Shown: positions 18,738 to 27,561, counted from the stretch's first letter. The stretch is 41,342 bases of DNA from Candidatus Neomicrothrix sp. UBA2131 (GCA_002329075.1 DCXR01000026.1:1-41342), one strand, 5' to 3'. Notes: generated by a model from the letters alone, not told the origin. Translations and numbers: made by a program.

Positions 18738-19586
18738 TCAGGCGCTTCGGGAACGCCAGCGGTGCCAGGAGTCGGCCAGAGTCCGGCCGAGCAGCACGCC
18801 TGCACCGACTACAACGACCGCGCCGAGGGCGTCGGCCCAGTAGTGGTTGCCGGTGACGATCACTGCGAACAGGGTCGCGGCCGGGTATGCGACGATCAGC
18901 CCCCTGGTGAACGGGCTCCGAAGCACTGGACGCAGGGCCAGCGTGCACCACATGGCCCAGGCGAAGTGGAGGCTCGGCATGGCGGCGAACTGGTTGGATA
19001 CCTTCTGCATGGTCCCGGAGTCGAACGACCACAGGCCACCGGCTTCAGAGACGGTGTCCACGAAGGGATAGGTGTCGAGGCATCCACCGAACTCGCCGCA
19101 GTCGGTCAGCAGGCGGGGGGGCATCAGCGGGAACAGGCTGAAGCCGACGAGCGCCAGTCCCGTCGTACAGAGAAACGCCGATCGCCATCGCGGGTAGAGC
19201 GCCGGGAAGCGGCGGTACAGCCACACCAGTGCGAATATGGTCACCAGGAAGTGGAAGGTGCCGTAGAAGAGGTTCCAGAACTGGAGGAACGGCGTCCAGT
19301 CGAGGAACAGTTCCTGGATCCGGAGTTCCAGGAACAGGCCGAGGGCCTTTTCGAAGTCGATGATCAACTCGGCGTTGTCGAGGGCTTTGGTCGGATGCGT
19401 TGTTGCTGAGCCGAACTGGTTCCGGCTCCACGAGTAGACGACGTAGAAGGTGAGGACGAGCAGCGCCTCGGCCCACCAGTGGAGGCCCGTGCCGACCCCC
19501 TCCTCTGAGAGGCGGCGGAGGCGGCTGTCGATTCGGCTGCCGTGCCGCTCCGAGCGGGCTGGGGCGTCGGCGGTGTAGGTGTTCAA
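18738..19586 (-). CDS. PAP2 (PAP2_3-type) membrane phosphatase
   Basis: 282 aa from TTG 19586, which overlaps the stop of the upstream thioesterase as TTGA. About six transmembrane helices. The phosphatase motifs are MPSLHFAWA (active-site His of the PSxH motif) and GNHYWADALGA (second His and Asp). The layout, with a long N-terminal region before PSLH, matches the inositol-phosphorylceramide-synthase-like PAP2 branch common in Actinobacteria. Probable substrate is a lipid phosphate or phosphoinositol lipid at the outer membrane leaflet; exact chemistry is unknown. Confidence 0.85.
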   Translation of the reverse strand: MNTYTADAPARSERHGSRIDSRLRRLSEEGVGTGLHWWAEALLVLTFYVVYSWSRNQFGSATTHPTKALDNAELIIDFEKALGLFLELRIQELFLDWTPFLQFWNLFYGTFHFLVTIFALVWLYRRFPALYPRWRSAFLCTTGLALVGFSLFPLMPPRLLTDCGEFGGCLDTYPFVDTVSEAGGLWSFDSGTMQKVSNQFAAMPSLHFAWAMWCTLALRPVLRSPFTRGLIVAYPAATLFAVIVTGNHYWADALGAVVVVGAGVLLGRTLADSWHRWRSRSA

Positions 19587-19960
19587 GACACCCGTTCCAA
19601 GAAGCGCGACGTGTCGACGACGACGCGGGTGATCGTGGCCGAGGCCACAGGTGAGGTGCCGTCTGTCGCCTCGGCGCTGAAGGTGAGTCGTCGGCCTTCC
19701 ACGGCTTCGAGCGTGGCCGTGGCCCGTACATCGATGCCTACCCCCGTCGGCGCCAGGTGGTCGATCTGGACCCGCATGCCGACGGTGGTCTGGCCGTCGT
19801 CTAGGTGGCCGGTGAGGGCATGCACGGTGGCCTCCTCCAGCAGTGCGACCAGGCGCGGGGTGGCGAGCACCGGCACATCGCCGGAGTGGAAGGCTATGGA
19901 GGTGTCGGCGTCGCCGACCGTCATGTGGCTCTGCCCCTGCAGTCCTACGGTTACTGGCAC
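19583..19960 (-). CDS. FlK-like hot-dog thioesterase
   Basis: 125 aa from GTG 19960. The sequence VPVLATPRLVALLEEA and QIDHLAP match fluoroacetyl-CoA thioesterase-like hot-dog proteins. The catalytic triad of FlK (Thr42, Glu50, His76) maps onto T34, E42 and H68 here with identical spacing of 8 and 26 residues. Fluoroacetyl-CoA is unlikely as the natural substrate; these proteins are widespread short acyl-CoA thioesterases. Translationally coupled to the PAP2 gene. The start is supported by a leaderless promoter 6 nt upstream. Confidence 0.83.
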   Translation of the reverse strand: MPVTVGLQGQSHMTVGDADTSIAFHSGDVPVLATPRLVALLEEATVHALTGHLDDGQTTVGMRVQIDHLAPTGVGIDVRATATLEAVEGRRLTFSAEATDGTSPVASATITRVVVDTSRFLERVS

Positions 19961-19965
19961 CCCGG

Positions 19966-19972
19966 TACCATA
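19966..19972. promoter_or_regulatory. Bidirectional -10: TACCAT (+) / TATGGT (-)
   Basis: The heptamer TACCATA gives TACCAT on the plus strand (19966-19971, toward tldD) and TATGGT on the minus strand (19972-19967), 6 nt before the thioesterase GTG. The two -10 elements share five base pairs, so both promoters cannot be occupied at once. Confidence 0.5.
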
Positions 19973-20064
19973 CGCACCCGCCGGGAGCGTTGGAATGACC
20001 GGATTCGCAGGCGAAGGCAACAGGCGTCGCCGTCCACCGGCGCACCACGAGGGGAGCGGCAGGC

Positions 20065-21483
20065 ATGACGAGCAGCGATGACGGGCCGGGAAGGTTGCTG
20101 GAACCGTCACTCCTGCGCGACACGCTCCATTCCGCACTGCGTACCGGTGGTGAATTCGCCGAGGTGTTCGTCGAGGATCGTCGGTCGATGTCGGCCCTGT
20201 TCGACGACGGCCGGGTCGAGGAGTTGACGGGCGGGCGGAGCCGTGGCGTGGGCATCCGGGTCGTGTTCGGTGAGACCACCGGGTTTGCGCACACTGCCGA
20301 CCTCTCGCCCGAGGGCCTCCGGTCTGCGGCCGAGGCGGCGTCCGCCGCTGCCAGCGAAGGCGGCAGCGGCCTGACCGTTGCGTTGGATCCCGTCCAGGAG
20401 GTGCATCCGGGTGTGGTGGCCGTGCTGCCGGCCGATGTTGCGAAGGCCCGCAAGGTGGCGCTGCTCGAGGAGGCCGACCGGGTCGCCCGTGGCGAGGGCG
20501 ATGCCATCCGGCAGGTCACCGTCCGCTATGCCGACAGCCGCCGCCGCATCCAGGTCGCCAACTCCGACGGTCTCCTGACCGGAGACGACCAGGTCCGAAC
20601 CAGCTTTTCGGTGTCGTGCGTCGCCGTCGGCGACGGCGGCATGCAGACCGGTCGCGAGTCGGTCGGCCACACCGTCGGCTTCGAACTCTTCGACCGTGTC
20701 GACGTGGCTGACCTGGCCCGTCGGGCGGCCCGCCGTGCCATCACCAAGCTCGACGCCGTACCCGCCCCCAGCGGTGAGATGCCGGTCGTGGTGGGCCCGG
20801 GAGGCGGTGGTGTCCTGTTCCACGAGGCCTGCGGCCACGGGCTCGAGGCCGACCTGGTCGCCAAGTCGGCGTCGGTGTTCGCCGGCCGGCGGGGCGAGGT
20901 CGTGGCTGCGCCGTTCGTGACGCTCGTCGACGACGGCACGATGGCGGGTGAGTGGGGCTGTTACGCCATCGACGACGAGGGCCGTCCCGCAGGGCGAAAC
21001 GTCCTCATCGAGGACGGCATCCTCACGGACTACATGTGGGACCGCCTCAGGGCCCGTAGGGAGGGCTGCGACTCGTCGGGCAACGGACGGCGCCAGAGCT
21101 ACCGGCACCTCCCGATGGTTCGGATGACCAACACATTCCTGCTCGGTGGCGAAGCCGACCCGGACGACATCGTGGCCGACACCGAGCGGGGCGTGTATGT
21201 GGCCCAGTTGGGCGGTGGGCAGGTCAACACCGCCACCGGCGACTTCGTCTTCGGCATGAGCGAGGCCTACCTGATCGAAAACGGTCGCATCACGGCGCCG
21301 ATCCGCGAGGGCAACCTCATCGGCAACGGTCCCGACGTGCTTCAGGACATCGACGCCATAGCCGGTGACTTCGCCATGGGTTCACCGGGAACCTGCGGCA
21401 AGGACGGCCAGGGTGTTCCCGTCGGCGACGGCACGCCGACCCTGCGGGTGACCCGCCTGACTGTCGGCGGCACGGCGGCCTGA
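20065..21483 (+). CDS. tldD: TldD-type metalloprotease subunit
   Basis: 472 aa. The zinc-protease helix HEACGHGLE (HExxxH) is visible near residue 253 after GPGGGGVLF, and the C-terminal part contains the conserved GNGPDVLQDIDAIAGDF and SPGTCGK segments. TldD carries the catalytic zinc; with TldE (next gene) it forms a heterodimer that threads and degrades unfolded peptides, known for processing microcins and other RiPPs and for CcdA decay. A GGGGAG Shine-Dalgarno precedes ATG 20065, and a plus-strand -10 sits about 95 nt upstream. The next gene begins 1 bp after the stop. Confidence 0.93.
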   Translation: MTSSDDGPGRLLEPSLLRDTLHSALRTGGEFAEVFVEDRRSMSALFDDGRVEELTGGRSRGVGIRVVFGETTGFAHTADLSPEGLRSAAEAASAAASEGGSGLTVALDPVQEVHPGVVAVLPADVAKARKVALLEEADRVARGEGDAIRQVTVRYADSRRRIQVANSDGLLTGDDQVRTSFSVSCVAVGDGGMQTGRESVGHTVGFELFDRVDVADLARRAARRAITKLDAVPAPSGEMPVVVGPGGGGVLFHEACGHGLEADLVAKSASVFAGRRGEVVAAPFVTLVDDGTMAGEWGCYAIDDEGRPAGRNVLIEDGILTDYMWDRLRARREGCDSSGNGRRQSYRHLPMVRMTNTFLLGGEADPDDIVADTERGVYVAQLGGGQVNTATGDFVFGMSEAYLIENGRITAPIREGNLIGNGPDVLQDIDAIAGDFAMGSPGTCGKDGQGVPVGDGTPTLRVTRLTVGGTAA

Positions 21484-21484
21484 G

Positions 21485-22825
21485 GTGGCAGAGCTCATCG
21501 ACATCGCCGACAGGGTCATCGGCTGGGCGTCCGCCGACGAACAGGTCGAGGTCCTTGTGGTCCACGAGCGTGAGACCGAGGTGCGCGCCTACGAGCAACA
21601 GGTCGAGTCGCTCACGGTCGCCGAGTCCCAGGGCGTGGGAATCCGGGTCGTGCGGGATGGCAGGCAGGGGTTCGCCCACGCCGGCACCCTCGACCTCGAC
21701 GTCCTGGCCGAGACCCTTGTCGAGGCCCGCGACAACGTCGCCTTTGCCACAACGGACGAGTGGTGTGCGGTTGCCGAACCGGACGGCGTCCCGCCCGCCG
21801 AACTCGACCTCCATCGGGCTGCCCTGACCGACCATCCGACCGGGGCCAAGGTCGCCGCGGCCCTCGAGCTCGAGCGCCTGGTGGGTGAGGCCGACCCCCG
21901 CATCGTCGGCGTCGAGTCCTCCGAGTACGTCGACTCGATCGCCGAGTCGGCAGTCGTGACGACGACTGGCATCCGCTCGACCAGTCGGGAGACCGGGTGC
22001 TACCTGTCGGCCTCCGTGCTGGCGGGCGGGGACGGCGAGACCCAGACCGGCTTCGGGTTCTCGATCGGCCGTCAACCCGGCGACCTCGACGCGGAGCAGG
22101 CGGCCGCCGACGCCGTTGAGCGGGCGACGCGGCTGCTGGGGGCGGTCAAGCCCGATTCGGCCCGCCTGACCGTGGTACTGGATCCCTGGGTGAGCGCACA
22201 GTTCCTCGGAATCGTGGGATCCACGCTCAACGGGGAGAGCGTGCTCAAGGGCCGTTCCCTGTTCGCCGACCGGCTCGGTGAGGAGGTTGCCGCCCCGTCG
22301 CTGACGCTCGTCGACGATCCGACCGATGTCGCTGCCTTCACGGCCACCGCTGCCGACGGCGAGGGCCTGGCGACCCGTCGCAACGTGTTGCTCGAGGACG
22401 GTCGTCTGTTGTGCTTCGTGCACAACAGCTACACGGGGCGGCGCTCTGGTGGCGCTTCGACGGGTTCGGCGGTCCGCAGCTATGCGTCGACGCCCGGTGT
22501 CGGCGTCCAGGCCCTGGCGCTGGTTCCGGGTTCCCGGACCCAGGCCGAGCTGGTGGCGGATGTCGAAGACGGGCTGCTCGTCCAGGGCGTGAGCGGGCTG
22601 CACTCCGGCGTCAACCCCGTGAGTGGCGATTTTTCCACCGGTGCCGAGGGTCTCCGCATCCGGCGGGGGGCGTTGGCGGAGCCTGTCCGCGAGTTCACGA
22701 TCGCCTCCACAATCCAGAAGATGCTCCAGGACGTCAGCGAGGTCGGCGGCGACCTCGAATGGCTGCCGATGCGTGCCGCCGGCGTGTCGCTGGTCATCGG
22801 CGACGTGACCGTCTCCGGGGCCTGA
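21485..22825 (+). CDS. tldE: TldE/PmbA-type partner subunit
   Basis: 446 aa from GTG 21485, one base after the tldD stop. Shares the TldD/PmbA fold (ESLTVAESQGVGIRVVRDG near the N-terminus; VNPVSGDFSTGAEG near the C-terminus) but lacks HExxxH, as expected for TldE, which shapes the chamber and does not bind the zinc. Full length. The pair is certain to act together; no RiPP precursor or maturation gene is visible nearby, so the substrate is unknown. Confidence 0.92.
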   Translation: MAELIDIADRVIGWASADEQVEVLVVHERETEVRAYEQQVESLTVAESQGVGIRVVRDGRQGFAHAGTLDLDVLAETLVEARDNVAFATTDEWCAVAEPDGVPPAELDLHRAALTDHPTGAKVAAALELERLVGEADPRIVGVESSEYVDSIAESAVVTTTGIRSTSRETGCYLSASVLAGGDGETQTGFGFSIGRQPGDLDAEQAAADAVERATRLLGAVKPDSARLTVVLDPWVSAQFLGIVGSTLNGESVLKGRSLFADRLGEEVAAPSLTLVDDPTDVAAFTATAADGEGLATRRNVLLEDGRLLCFVHNSYTGRRSGGASTGSAVRSYASTPGVGVQALALVPGSRTQAELVADVEDGLLVQGVSGLHSGVNPVSGDFSTGAEGLRIRRGALAEPVREFTIASTIQKMLQDVSEVGGDLEWLPMRAAGVSLVIGDVTVSGA

Positions 22826-22848
22826 CCGGCAACGACGAACGGACGACG

Positions 22849-23664
22849 ATGTCTCTGCTCCACGCCCTGATCCTCGGAATCGTCCAGGGGTTCACCGAGT
22901 TCCTGCCGGTCTCGTCGAGCGGCCATCTGGCGCTCGTACCGTGGCTCTTCGGGTGGGACGACTTCGGAGGCGACCAGTCCCTCGAGAATGCCTTCGACGT
23001 GGCCCTGCACCTGGGAACCCTCGTGGGGGTCATCGCCTACCTTCGTGACGACATCCGGCGCTATGGCGTGGCGCTCCTGTCGTCGGCTGCCGGTCGTCCA
23101 CACGATATGTCCGAGGCCCGGGTCGGGGGGCTGCTGCTTGTGACGGCCGTGCCGACCGGGCTCATCGGCGTGCTGGTGCTCTCCTCGACGGCGGACCTCG
23201 GCGACCGGACGTGGCTGGTTGCCGTGTGCCTGATCGGCTTCGGCCTCCTGCTGGGGGCTGCCGACCGGCGACCCGGCGACCGGGATACCGATTCTCTACG
23301 GGTCCGGGATGCACTCGTGCTCGGGTTGGCACAGGGCCTGGCGTTCCAGCCGGGCGTTTCGCGGTCAGGAGCGGCGCTCACGGCGGCGCGTGTGCTCGGG
23401 CTCGAACGGGTGTCGGCGGCCCGGTTGGTGTTCCTGATGAGCGTCCCTGTGATCGCCGGGGCGGGCCTGCTGTCGGCATTCGACGTCCGGGTACCGTCCG
23501 ACTGGTTGCCGGCGTTCGCCGTGGGCACCCTGACTGCGGCCGTGGGCGGATGGTTCGCCGTCCACGGGATGCTGCGGTTGCTGTCGTACCGGGGCGTGGG
23601 CGTTTTCGTCGTCTACCGGGTGCTGGTCGGGCTTGCCGTCCTGTCTGTGCTCGCCGTCCGCTGA
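22849..23664 (+). CDS. uppP: Undecaprenyl-diphosphatase
   Basis: 271 aa integral membrane enzyme. Dephosphorylates undecaprenyl diphosphate to regenerate the lipid carrier for peptidoglycan and other surface polymers. Both family signatures are present: QGFTEFLPVSSSGHL near the N-terminus and PGVSRSGAALTAAR in the second half; the Glu, Ser and Arg of these motifs are the catalytic residues. ATG 22849 begins the standard MSLLHALILG N-terminus; the open frame further upstream overlaps tldE and is not coding. It ends in a hairpin shared with the convergent SAF gene. Confidence 0.95.
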   Translation: MSLLHALILGIVQGFTEFLPVSSSGHLALVPWLFGWDDFGGDQSLENAFDVALHLGTLVGVIAYLRDDIRRYGVALLSSAAGRPHDMSEARVGGLLLVTAVPTGLIGVLVLSSTADLGDRTWLVAVCLIGFGLLLGAADRRPGDRDTDSLRVRDALVLGLAQGLAFQPGVSRSGAALTAARVLGLERVSAARLVFLMSVPVIAGAGLLSAFDVRVPSDWLPAFAVGTLTAAVGGWFAVHGMLRLLSYRGVGVFVVYRVLVGLAVLSVLAVR

Positions 23665-23678
23665 ACCCGGCGGTTCAG
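23661..23678. terminator. Hairpin shared by uppP and SAF-gene stops
   Basis: Perfect 7-bp stem CTGAACC/GGTTCAG with tetraloop CGGC. The arms contain both TGA stop codons (uppP 23662-23664; SAF gene, complement of 23675-23677). Bidirectional terminator inferred. Confidence 0.55.
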
Positions 23679-24088
23679 TCGGAGGGCACCAGTGCGAGTG
23701 CCACGTCGCCCCACCGTCGGGCGGCGGCTACGTGCGCCACGTCCCTACGGGGCACGGCGACGGTGACGCTTCCGTCGTCGAGGTCGAGCACGCGGGCGGC
23801 GCTCACGAGCAGTCGGCCGGATGACGTGAGGTCGTCGACGGCGTAGAGGTCGACCCTGTCGCCTGACTCGAGGGAGAGACGGTTGGCGTCCCTGTCGAGG
23901 GCGACGGCACGTTCTCCCGATCGCAGGGCCGGCCGGTCGGTTCCGGCTGTGGCCGTCGGACAGTCGGGGACCGATGCTGCTGCGTCGACGGCGAGGCCGG
24001 TGACGAGGGCAAGGGTGCCTGCGGCCAGCCACCAGGCCAGTCGGTGATGCGCGGCCCACATGCGTATGCGGGCGAGGAGGTACGCCAT
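23675..24088 (-). CDS. SAF-domain membrane-anchored protein
   Basis: 137 aa. A basic N-terminus and one transmembrane helix (about residues 16-38) precede a SAF-like beta-clip domain: ERAVALDRDANRLSLESGDRVDLYAVDD followed by VSAARVLDLDDGSVTVAVP. The layout resembles a minimal CpaB/RcpC-type protein. In Actinobacteria a SAF protein is often adjacent to an FmdB-type zinc ribbon gene, as here (66 bp upstream); the functional link is not known to me. A GGGAGG Shine-Dalgarno precedes the ATG. Confidence 0.7.
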   Translation of the reverse strand: MAYLLARIRMWAAHHRLAWWLAAGTLALVTGLAVDAAASVPDCPTATAGTDRPALRSGERAVALDRDANRLSLESGDRVDLYAVDDLTSSGRLLVSAARVLDLDDGSVTVAVPRRDVAHVAAARRWGDVALALVPSD

Positions 24089-24154
24089 GGCGCCTCCCGG
24101 TGTGGGCGGATGGCGGGGAAGCCGGGTCGGCCGGGGTGGGGTCCGGCCTGTGGA

Positions 24155-24493
24155 TCAGTCGGAGGAACCGCTGTTCGAGGTCGAACTCGCGGCCGGTGCC
24201 TTCTCGGTGGCGCCACCCGAGGGGTCGGAGGTGCCGTTGGACGATTCGGAGGAGCTTTTCGACGAACTCGAGTCCGGGGAATCCGTTGACGTGTGCCGGG
24301 TCCCGGACGACGATCCGTGGTCGTTCTTGTAGAAGCCGTCGCCCTTGAACGAGATGCCTACCCCTCGGAAGATCTTGCTCACAGATCCGCTGCAGGATGT
24401 GTCGATGCAGTCGGTCAGTGGGTCGTCGGCAAAGGACTGACGGGCCTCGAACTCGGTGGTGCACTGCTTGCAGCGGTACTGGTACGTGGGCAT
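24155..24493 (-). CDS. FmdB-family zinc-ribbon protein
   Basis: 112 aa from ATG 24493. Starts MPTYQYRCKQC, the FmdB signature, with a first CxxC knuckle; the second pair is CIDTSC (Cx4C) rather than the usual CxxC. Residues about 45-60 keep the conserved GISFKGDGFYKNDHG segment. The C-terminal half is a low-complexity Ser/Thr tail, probably disordered. FmdB proteins are putative regulatory zinc ribbons; in mycobacteria one partners with a chaperone system. Function here is unknown. Confidence 0.85.
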   Translation of the reverse strand: MPTYQYRCKQCTTEFEARQSFADDPLTDCIDTSCSGSVSKIFRGVGISFKGDGFYKNDHGSSSGTRHTSTDSPDSSSSKSSSESSNGTSDPSGGATEKAPAASSTSNSGSSD

Positions 24494-24641
24494 TTGCCTG
24501 ATCGCTCGTTCGGTCCGGGTAGGGAGAAAGGGGTCGGCGGGTCTCGAGGACGACACCCGCCGGCAGTGTGGTGAGTCTAGCGGCGGCCCCCCTGGTGCCC
24601 GTATCCGCCGCAGTGCACCATTTTGCGGTGATCATTGGGGT

Positions 24642-25271
24642 ATGACGGATCAGGTTCCGCTGGCTCTGTTGTTCGTAGTAGGCGCCTACCTCCTCGGCAC
24701 CTTCCCCTCGGCCCACCTGTTCGCCGGCCGCCGCGGCATCGACCCGACGCGATCCGGCTCGGGAAACCCGGGCGCCACCAACGTCTACAGGACGGCCGGT
24801 CGCCGGGCCGGCCTGTACGTGTTCGCTGCCGATGCCGGCAAGGGTGCGATCGCCGCCGGTCTCGGATGGGTCGTCCTCTCACGGCAGGTGGCGCTGCTCT
24901 GCTGGGCGGCCGCTGTGCTGGGCCACGTCCTACCCGTCACCCGCAGGCTCCGCGGCGGCAAGGGTGTGGCGACGGCGGGTGGTGGCACCTTCGTGCTGTT
25001 CCCCCTGGTGGCGGTCATCGACATGGCACTCTTCGCCGTTGCCGCCCGCGTCAGTCGCACGACCTCCCTGGGGTCGATCGTGATGGCGGTGGCAACCCCG
25101 ATCCTGATTCGGGCATTCAGGGGCACGGACCGGGAGTTGGTCATCGCCCTGGTCATCTCGTTGCTGGTCCTGGTCAGACACGAAGGCAACATCCGGCGGC
25201 TTGCCACGGGCAATGAGACGACATGGCGGGGACCGGATCCGGGCGGCGAGCCGGACGGGTCGTCTGGGTAG
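24642..25271 (+). CDS. plsY: Acyl-phosphate glycerol-3-phosphate acyltransferase
   Basis: 209 aa, five transmembrane helices. Transfers an acyl chain from acyl-phosphate to glycerol-3-phosphate, the first acylation of phospholipid synthesis. The three family motifs are visible: SGNPGATNVYRTAG, LRGGKGVATAGG and RHEGNIRRL. No classical Shine-Dalgarno or clear leaderless -10 precedes ATG 24642; the start is chosen by homology. FmdB is divergent across 148 bp in which I see only a weak minus-strand TACCCG. Confidence 0.9.
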   Translation: MTDQVPLALLFVVGAYLLGTFPSAHLFAGRRGIDPTRSGSGNPGATNVYRTAGRRAGLYVFAADAGKGAIAAGLGWVVLSRQVALLCWAAAVLGHVLPVTRRLRGGKGVATAGGGTFVLFPLVAVIDMALFAVAARVSRTTSLGSIVMAVATPILIRAFRGTDRELVIALVISLLVLVRHEGNIRRLATGNETTWRGPDPGGEPDGSSG

Positions 25272-25288
25272 CCTCGTCCTGACCGCCG

Positions 25289-25294
25289 TACTGT
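25289..25294 (+). promoter_or_regulatory. -10 element TACTGT with leader (moeA)
   Basis: TACTGT lies 25 nt before ATG 25320, and GGAG (25309-25312) sits 7 nt before the ATG, giving a short leadered transcript. Confidence 0.4.
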
Positions 25295-25319
25295 AAGCAA
25301 CCTTTCCCGGAGCAATGCG

Positions 25320-26525
25320 ATGATCCCGCTCGATGAGGCACAGGCCTACGTTCGTGGTTGCTGCCCGGCTCCGGTGGCCACCGCGGTGGCGCTCCGGGAG
25401 GCGCTCGGCCTGGTGCTGGCCGAGCCGGTGCTCGCCACGGAGGCGGTGCCGCCTTTTGCCAACACGGCGATGGACGGGTTCGCCGTACGTGCCGTGGACA
25501 CGGTCGGTGCACCGGTCCGAATGGCGGTCGTCGGGACGCTTGCCGCAGGAGATGCGCCCGACCGGCCTGTCGGTCCGGGTGAGGCCATCCGCATCATGAC
25601 CGGCGCCCCGATGCCACCCGGCGCCGATGCCGTGGTGATGGTCGAGCTCACGAGCGTGTCCGGTTCCGCCGCCGACGAGCAGGTGGACGTGGAGGTGGAG
25701 GTGCCGGTGGGCAACCACGTCCGAGAGGCCGGTGAGGACCTCGAGCCCGGGCAGGTGGTGTTCCCCGCAGGTACGGCGATCGGTCCCGGACAGGTCAGTG
25801 TGCTGGCGAGCATCAACCTGGGGGTCGTGCCCGCCTTCCGGCGACCCAGGGTCGGCGTGATCTCGACCGGCGACGAACTCGTGGCGGACGGAAGCGCACT
25901 CGGCATCGGGCAGGTCCGCGATTCGAACCGGCCGGGCCTGTTGGCCCTGGTCGAGGAGTCGGGGTTTGACGGGGTCGACCTCGGCCTCGTGCGGGACGAG
26001 GAGGATGCCATCGAGCAGGTCCTCCTGGCAGGCGTGGAGTCCTGTGATGCCCTGCTCACGACGGGCGGGGTGAGCATGGGCGACTTCGACTACGTGAAGG
26101 TTGTGCTCGACCGGATCGGTGACATGCGCTGGATGCAGGTGGCGATCCGGCCCGCCAAGCCGTTGGCGTTCGGGACCGTTGCCGGGGTACCGGTGTTCGG
26201 CCTGCCGGGCAATCCGGTGGCGTCGATGGTGTCGTTCGAGTTGTTCGCCCGCCCGGCCCTGCGTGCGATGGGGGGGCATGCCGAGACGGAACGGCCCCGG
26301 GTGCGGGCCGTCGCCGATGGCGGGATGCCGCGTGGCCCCGACGGCAAGGTCCACTTCGCCAGGGTCGTGGTCGACTACCGGGACGGTGGCTACCGGGTGT
26401 CCTCGGCCGGCGGTCAGGGGTCTCACCAGTTGGCTGCGATGGCAGGCGCCGACGGGCTGGCCGTGCTCCCCGATGGCGACGGGGTTGCCGATGGCGATGT
26501 GGTGGAGGTCCTGCTGCTGTACTGA
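25320..26525 (+). CDS. moeA: Molybdopterin molybdotransferase MoeA (possible Glp)
   Basis: 401 aa. Inserts molybdate into adenylated molybdopterin. The N-terminal region has NTAMDGFAVR, the central MogA-like domain has STGDELV and TTGGVSMGDFDY, and the C-terminal beta-barrel domain is complete. In Actinobacteria a MoeA paralogue (Glp) binds the FtsZ tail and a membrane receptor (GLPR/SepX); a SepX-like gene lies three genes downstream, so a division role is possible in addition to or instead of cofactor synthesis. Moco genes moaA and moaC follow directly, supporting a metabolic role. Confidence 0.93.
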   Translation: MIPLDEAQAYVRGCCPAPVATAVALREALGLVLAEPVLATEAVPPFANTAMDGFAVRAVDTVGAPVRMAVVGTLAAGDAPDRPVGPGEAIRIMTGAPMPPGADAVVMVELTSVSGSAADEQVDVEVEVPVGNHVREAGEDLEPGQVVFPAGTAIGPGQVSVLASINLGVVPAFRRPRVGVISTGDELVADGSALGIGQVRDSNRPGLLALVEESGFDGVDLGLVRDEEDAIEQVLLAGVESCDALLTTGGVSMGDFDYVKVVLDRIGDMRWMQVAIRPAKPLAFGTVAGVPVFGLPGNPVASMVSFELFARPALRAMGGHAETERPRVRAVADGGMPRGPDGKVHFARVVVDYRDGGYRVSSAGGQGSHQLAAMAGADGLAVLPDGDGVADGDVVEVLLLY

Positions 26526-26556
26526 TGCCGGTGGCCCTCCGGCCCCGGTGTGCCTC

Positions 26557-26562
26557 TACGCT
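26557..26562 (+). promoter_or_regulatory. -10 element TACGCT, leaderless (moaA)
   Basis: TACGCT lies 7 nt before GTG 26570. It supports the GTG start over the ATG at 26525 that overlaps the moeA stop as TGATG. Confidence 0.5.
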
Positions 26563-26569
26563 GTGCAGC

Positions 26570-27553
26570 GTGAAGCACTCCCTCGTCGACGGTTTCGGTC
26601 GGGTCCACCGCGACCTGCGTATCTCGGTCACCGACCGGTGCAACTTCCGGTGCAGCTACTGCATGCCGGCCGAGGGGCTCGAGTGGGTGTCCCGCGACGA
26701 CCTGCTCACATTCGAGGAGATCGAGCGGGTGGCCCGGCTGCTTGTCGAACGCCACGGCGTGGAGAGCATCCGGCTCACGGGTGGCGAGCCGACCGTGCGG
26801 GCGAACCTCCCGGAACTTGTCGGAATGCTGTCGGCGCTGCCGGTGGACCTGGCGCTCACGACCAACGGTTCCACACTCCGGCTCCTGGCGGAGCGCCTGG
26901 CGGACGCCGGGTTGCGGCGCGTCAACGTCTCGCTCGACTCCCTGAGGCCCGGCCGCTTTGCCGAACTGACGCTGCGCGATGAGTTGCCTAAGGTGCTCGG
27001 TGGCATCGACGCGGCGATCGAGGTCGGCTTCGATCCTGTCAAGGTCAACGTCGTCGTGATGCGCGGCGTCAACGACGACGAGATCGTCGACTTCGCCCGC
27101 TTCGGCCGGGAGCGGGGCGTCGTCGTCCGCTTCATCGAGTTCATGCCCCTCGACGCCGACGGGGCATGGAGTGCGGGTGCGGTGGTCAGCCAGGAGGAGA
27201 TTGTGGCGACGATCGGTGCCGTGTTCCCGTTGGGTGCTGTCGAGCGGACGTCGGCACCTGCCACACGCTTCCGCTACACGGACGGTGGCGGCGAGGTCGG
27301 CGTCGTCGCCAGCGTGACCCGCAAGTTCTGCGACTCGTGTGACCGGATCCGGCTCACCGCGGACGGCCAGTTCCGCAACTGCCTCTTTGCCGTCGAGGAG
27401 GTCGACCTCAAGGCGCTGCTGCGCTCGGGTGCCGATGATGACGATCTGTCGGCTGTGTTCGAGGGGACGGTCGTCGCCAAGTGGGCCGGCCACGGCATCG
27501 GACACGTTGACTTCATCCGGCCGGACCGGTCCATGTCGCAGATCGGCGGCTGA
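26570..27553 (+). CDS. moaA: GTP 3',8-cyclase MoaA
   Basis: 327 aa from GTG 26570; ATG 26525 would add 15 atypical residues. Radical SAM enzyme of the first Moco step. The N-terminal cluster motif is CNFRCSYC (C24, C28, C31), with GGEPTVR for SAM binding. The C-terminal second [4Fe-4S] cluster has CDSC and a later Cys in FRNC. The protein ends in the Gly-Gly tail required for activity (SQIGG). MoaC, the second enzyme of the same step, begins 8 bp downstream. Confidence 0.95.
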   Translation: MKHSLVDGFGRVHRDLRISVTDRCNFRCSYCMPAEGLEWVSRDDLLTFEEIERVARLLVERHGVESIRLTGGEPTVRANLPELVGMLSALPVDLALTTNGSTLRLLAERLADAGLRRVNVSLDSLRPGRFAELTLRDELPKVLGGIDAAIEVGFDPVKVNVVVMRGVNDDEIVDFARFGRERGVVVRFIEFMPLDADGAWSAGAVVSQEEIVATIGAVFPLGAVERTSAPATRFRYTDGGGEVGVVASVTRKFCDSCDRIRLTADGQFRNCLFAVEEVDLKALLRSGADDDDLSAVFEGTVVAKWAGHGIGHVDFIRPDRSMSQIGG

Positions 27554-27561
27554 AGGTCGAC

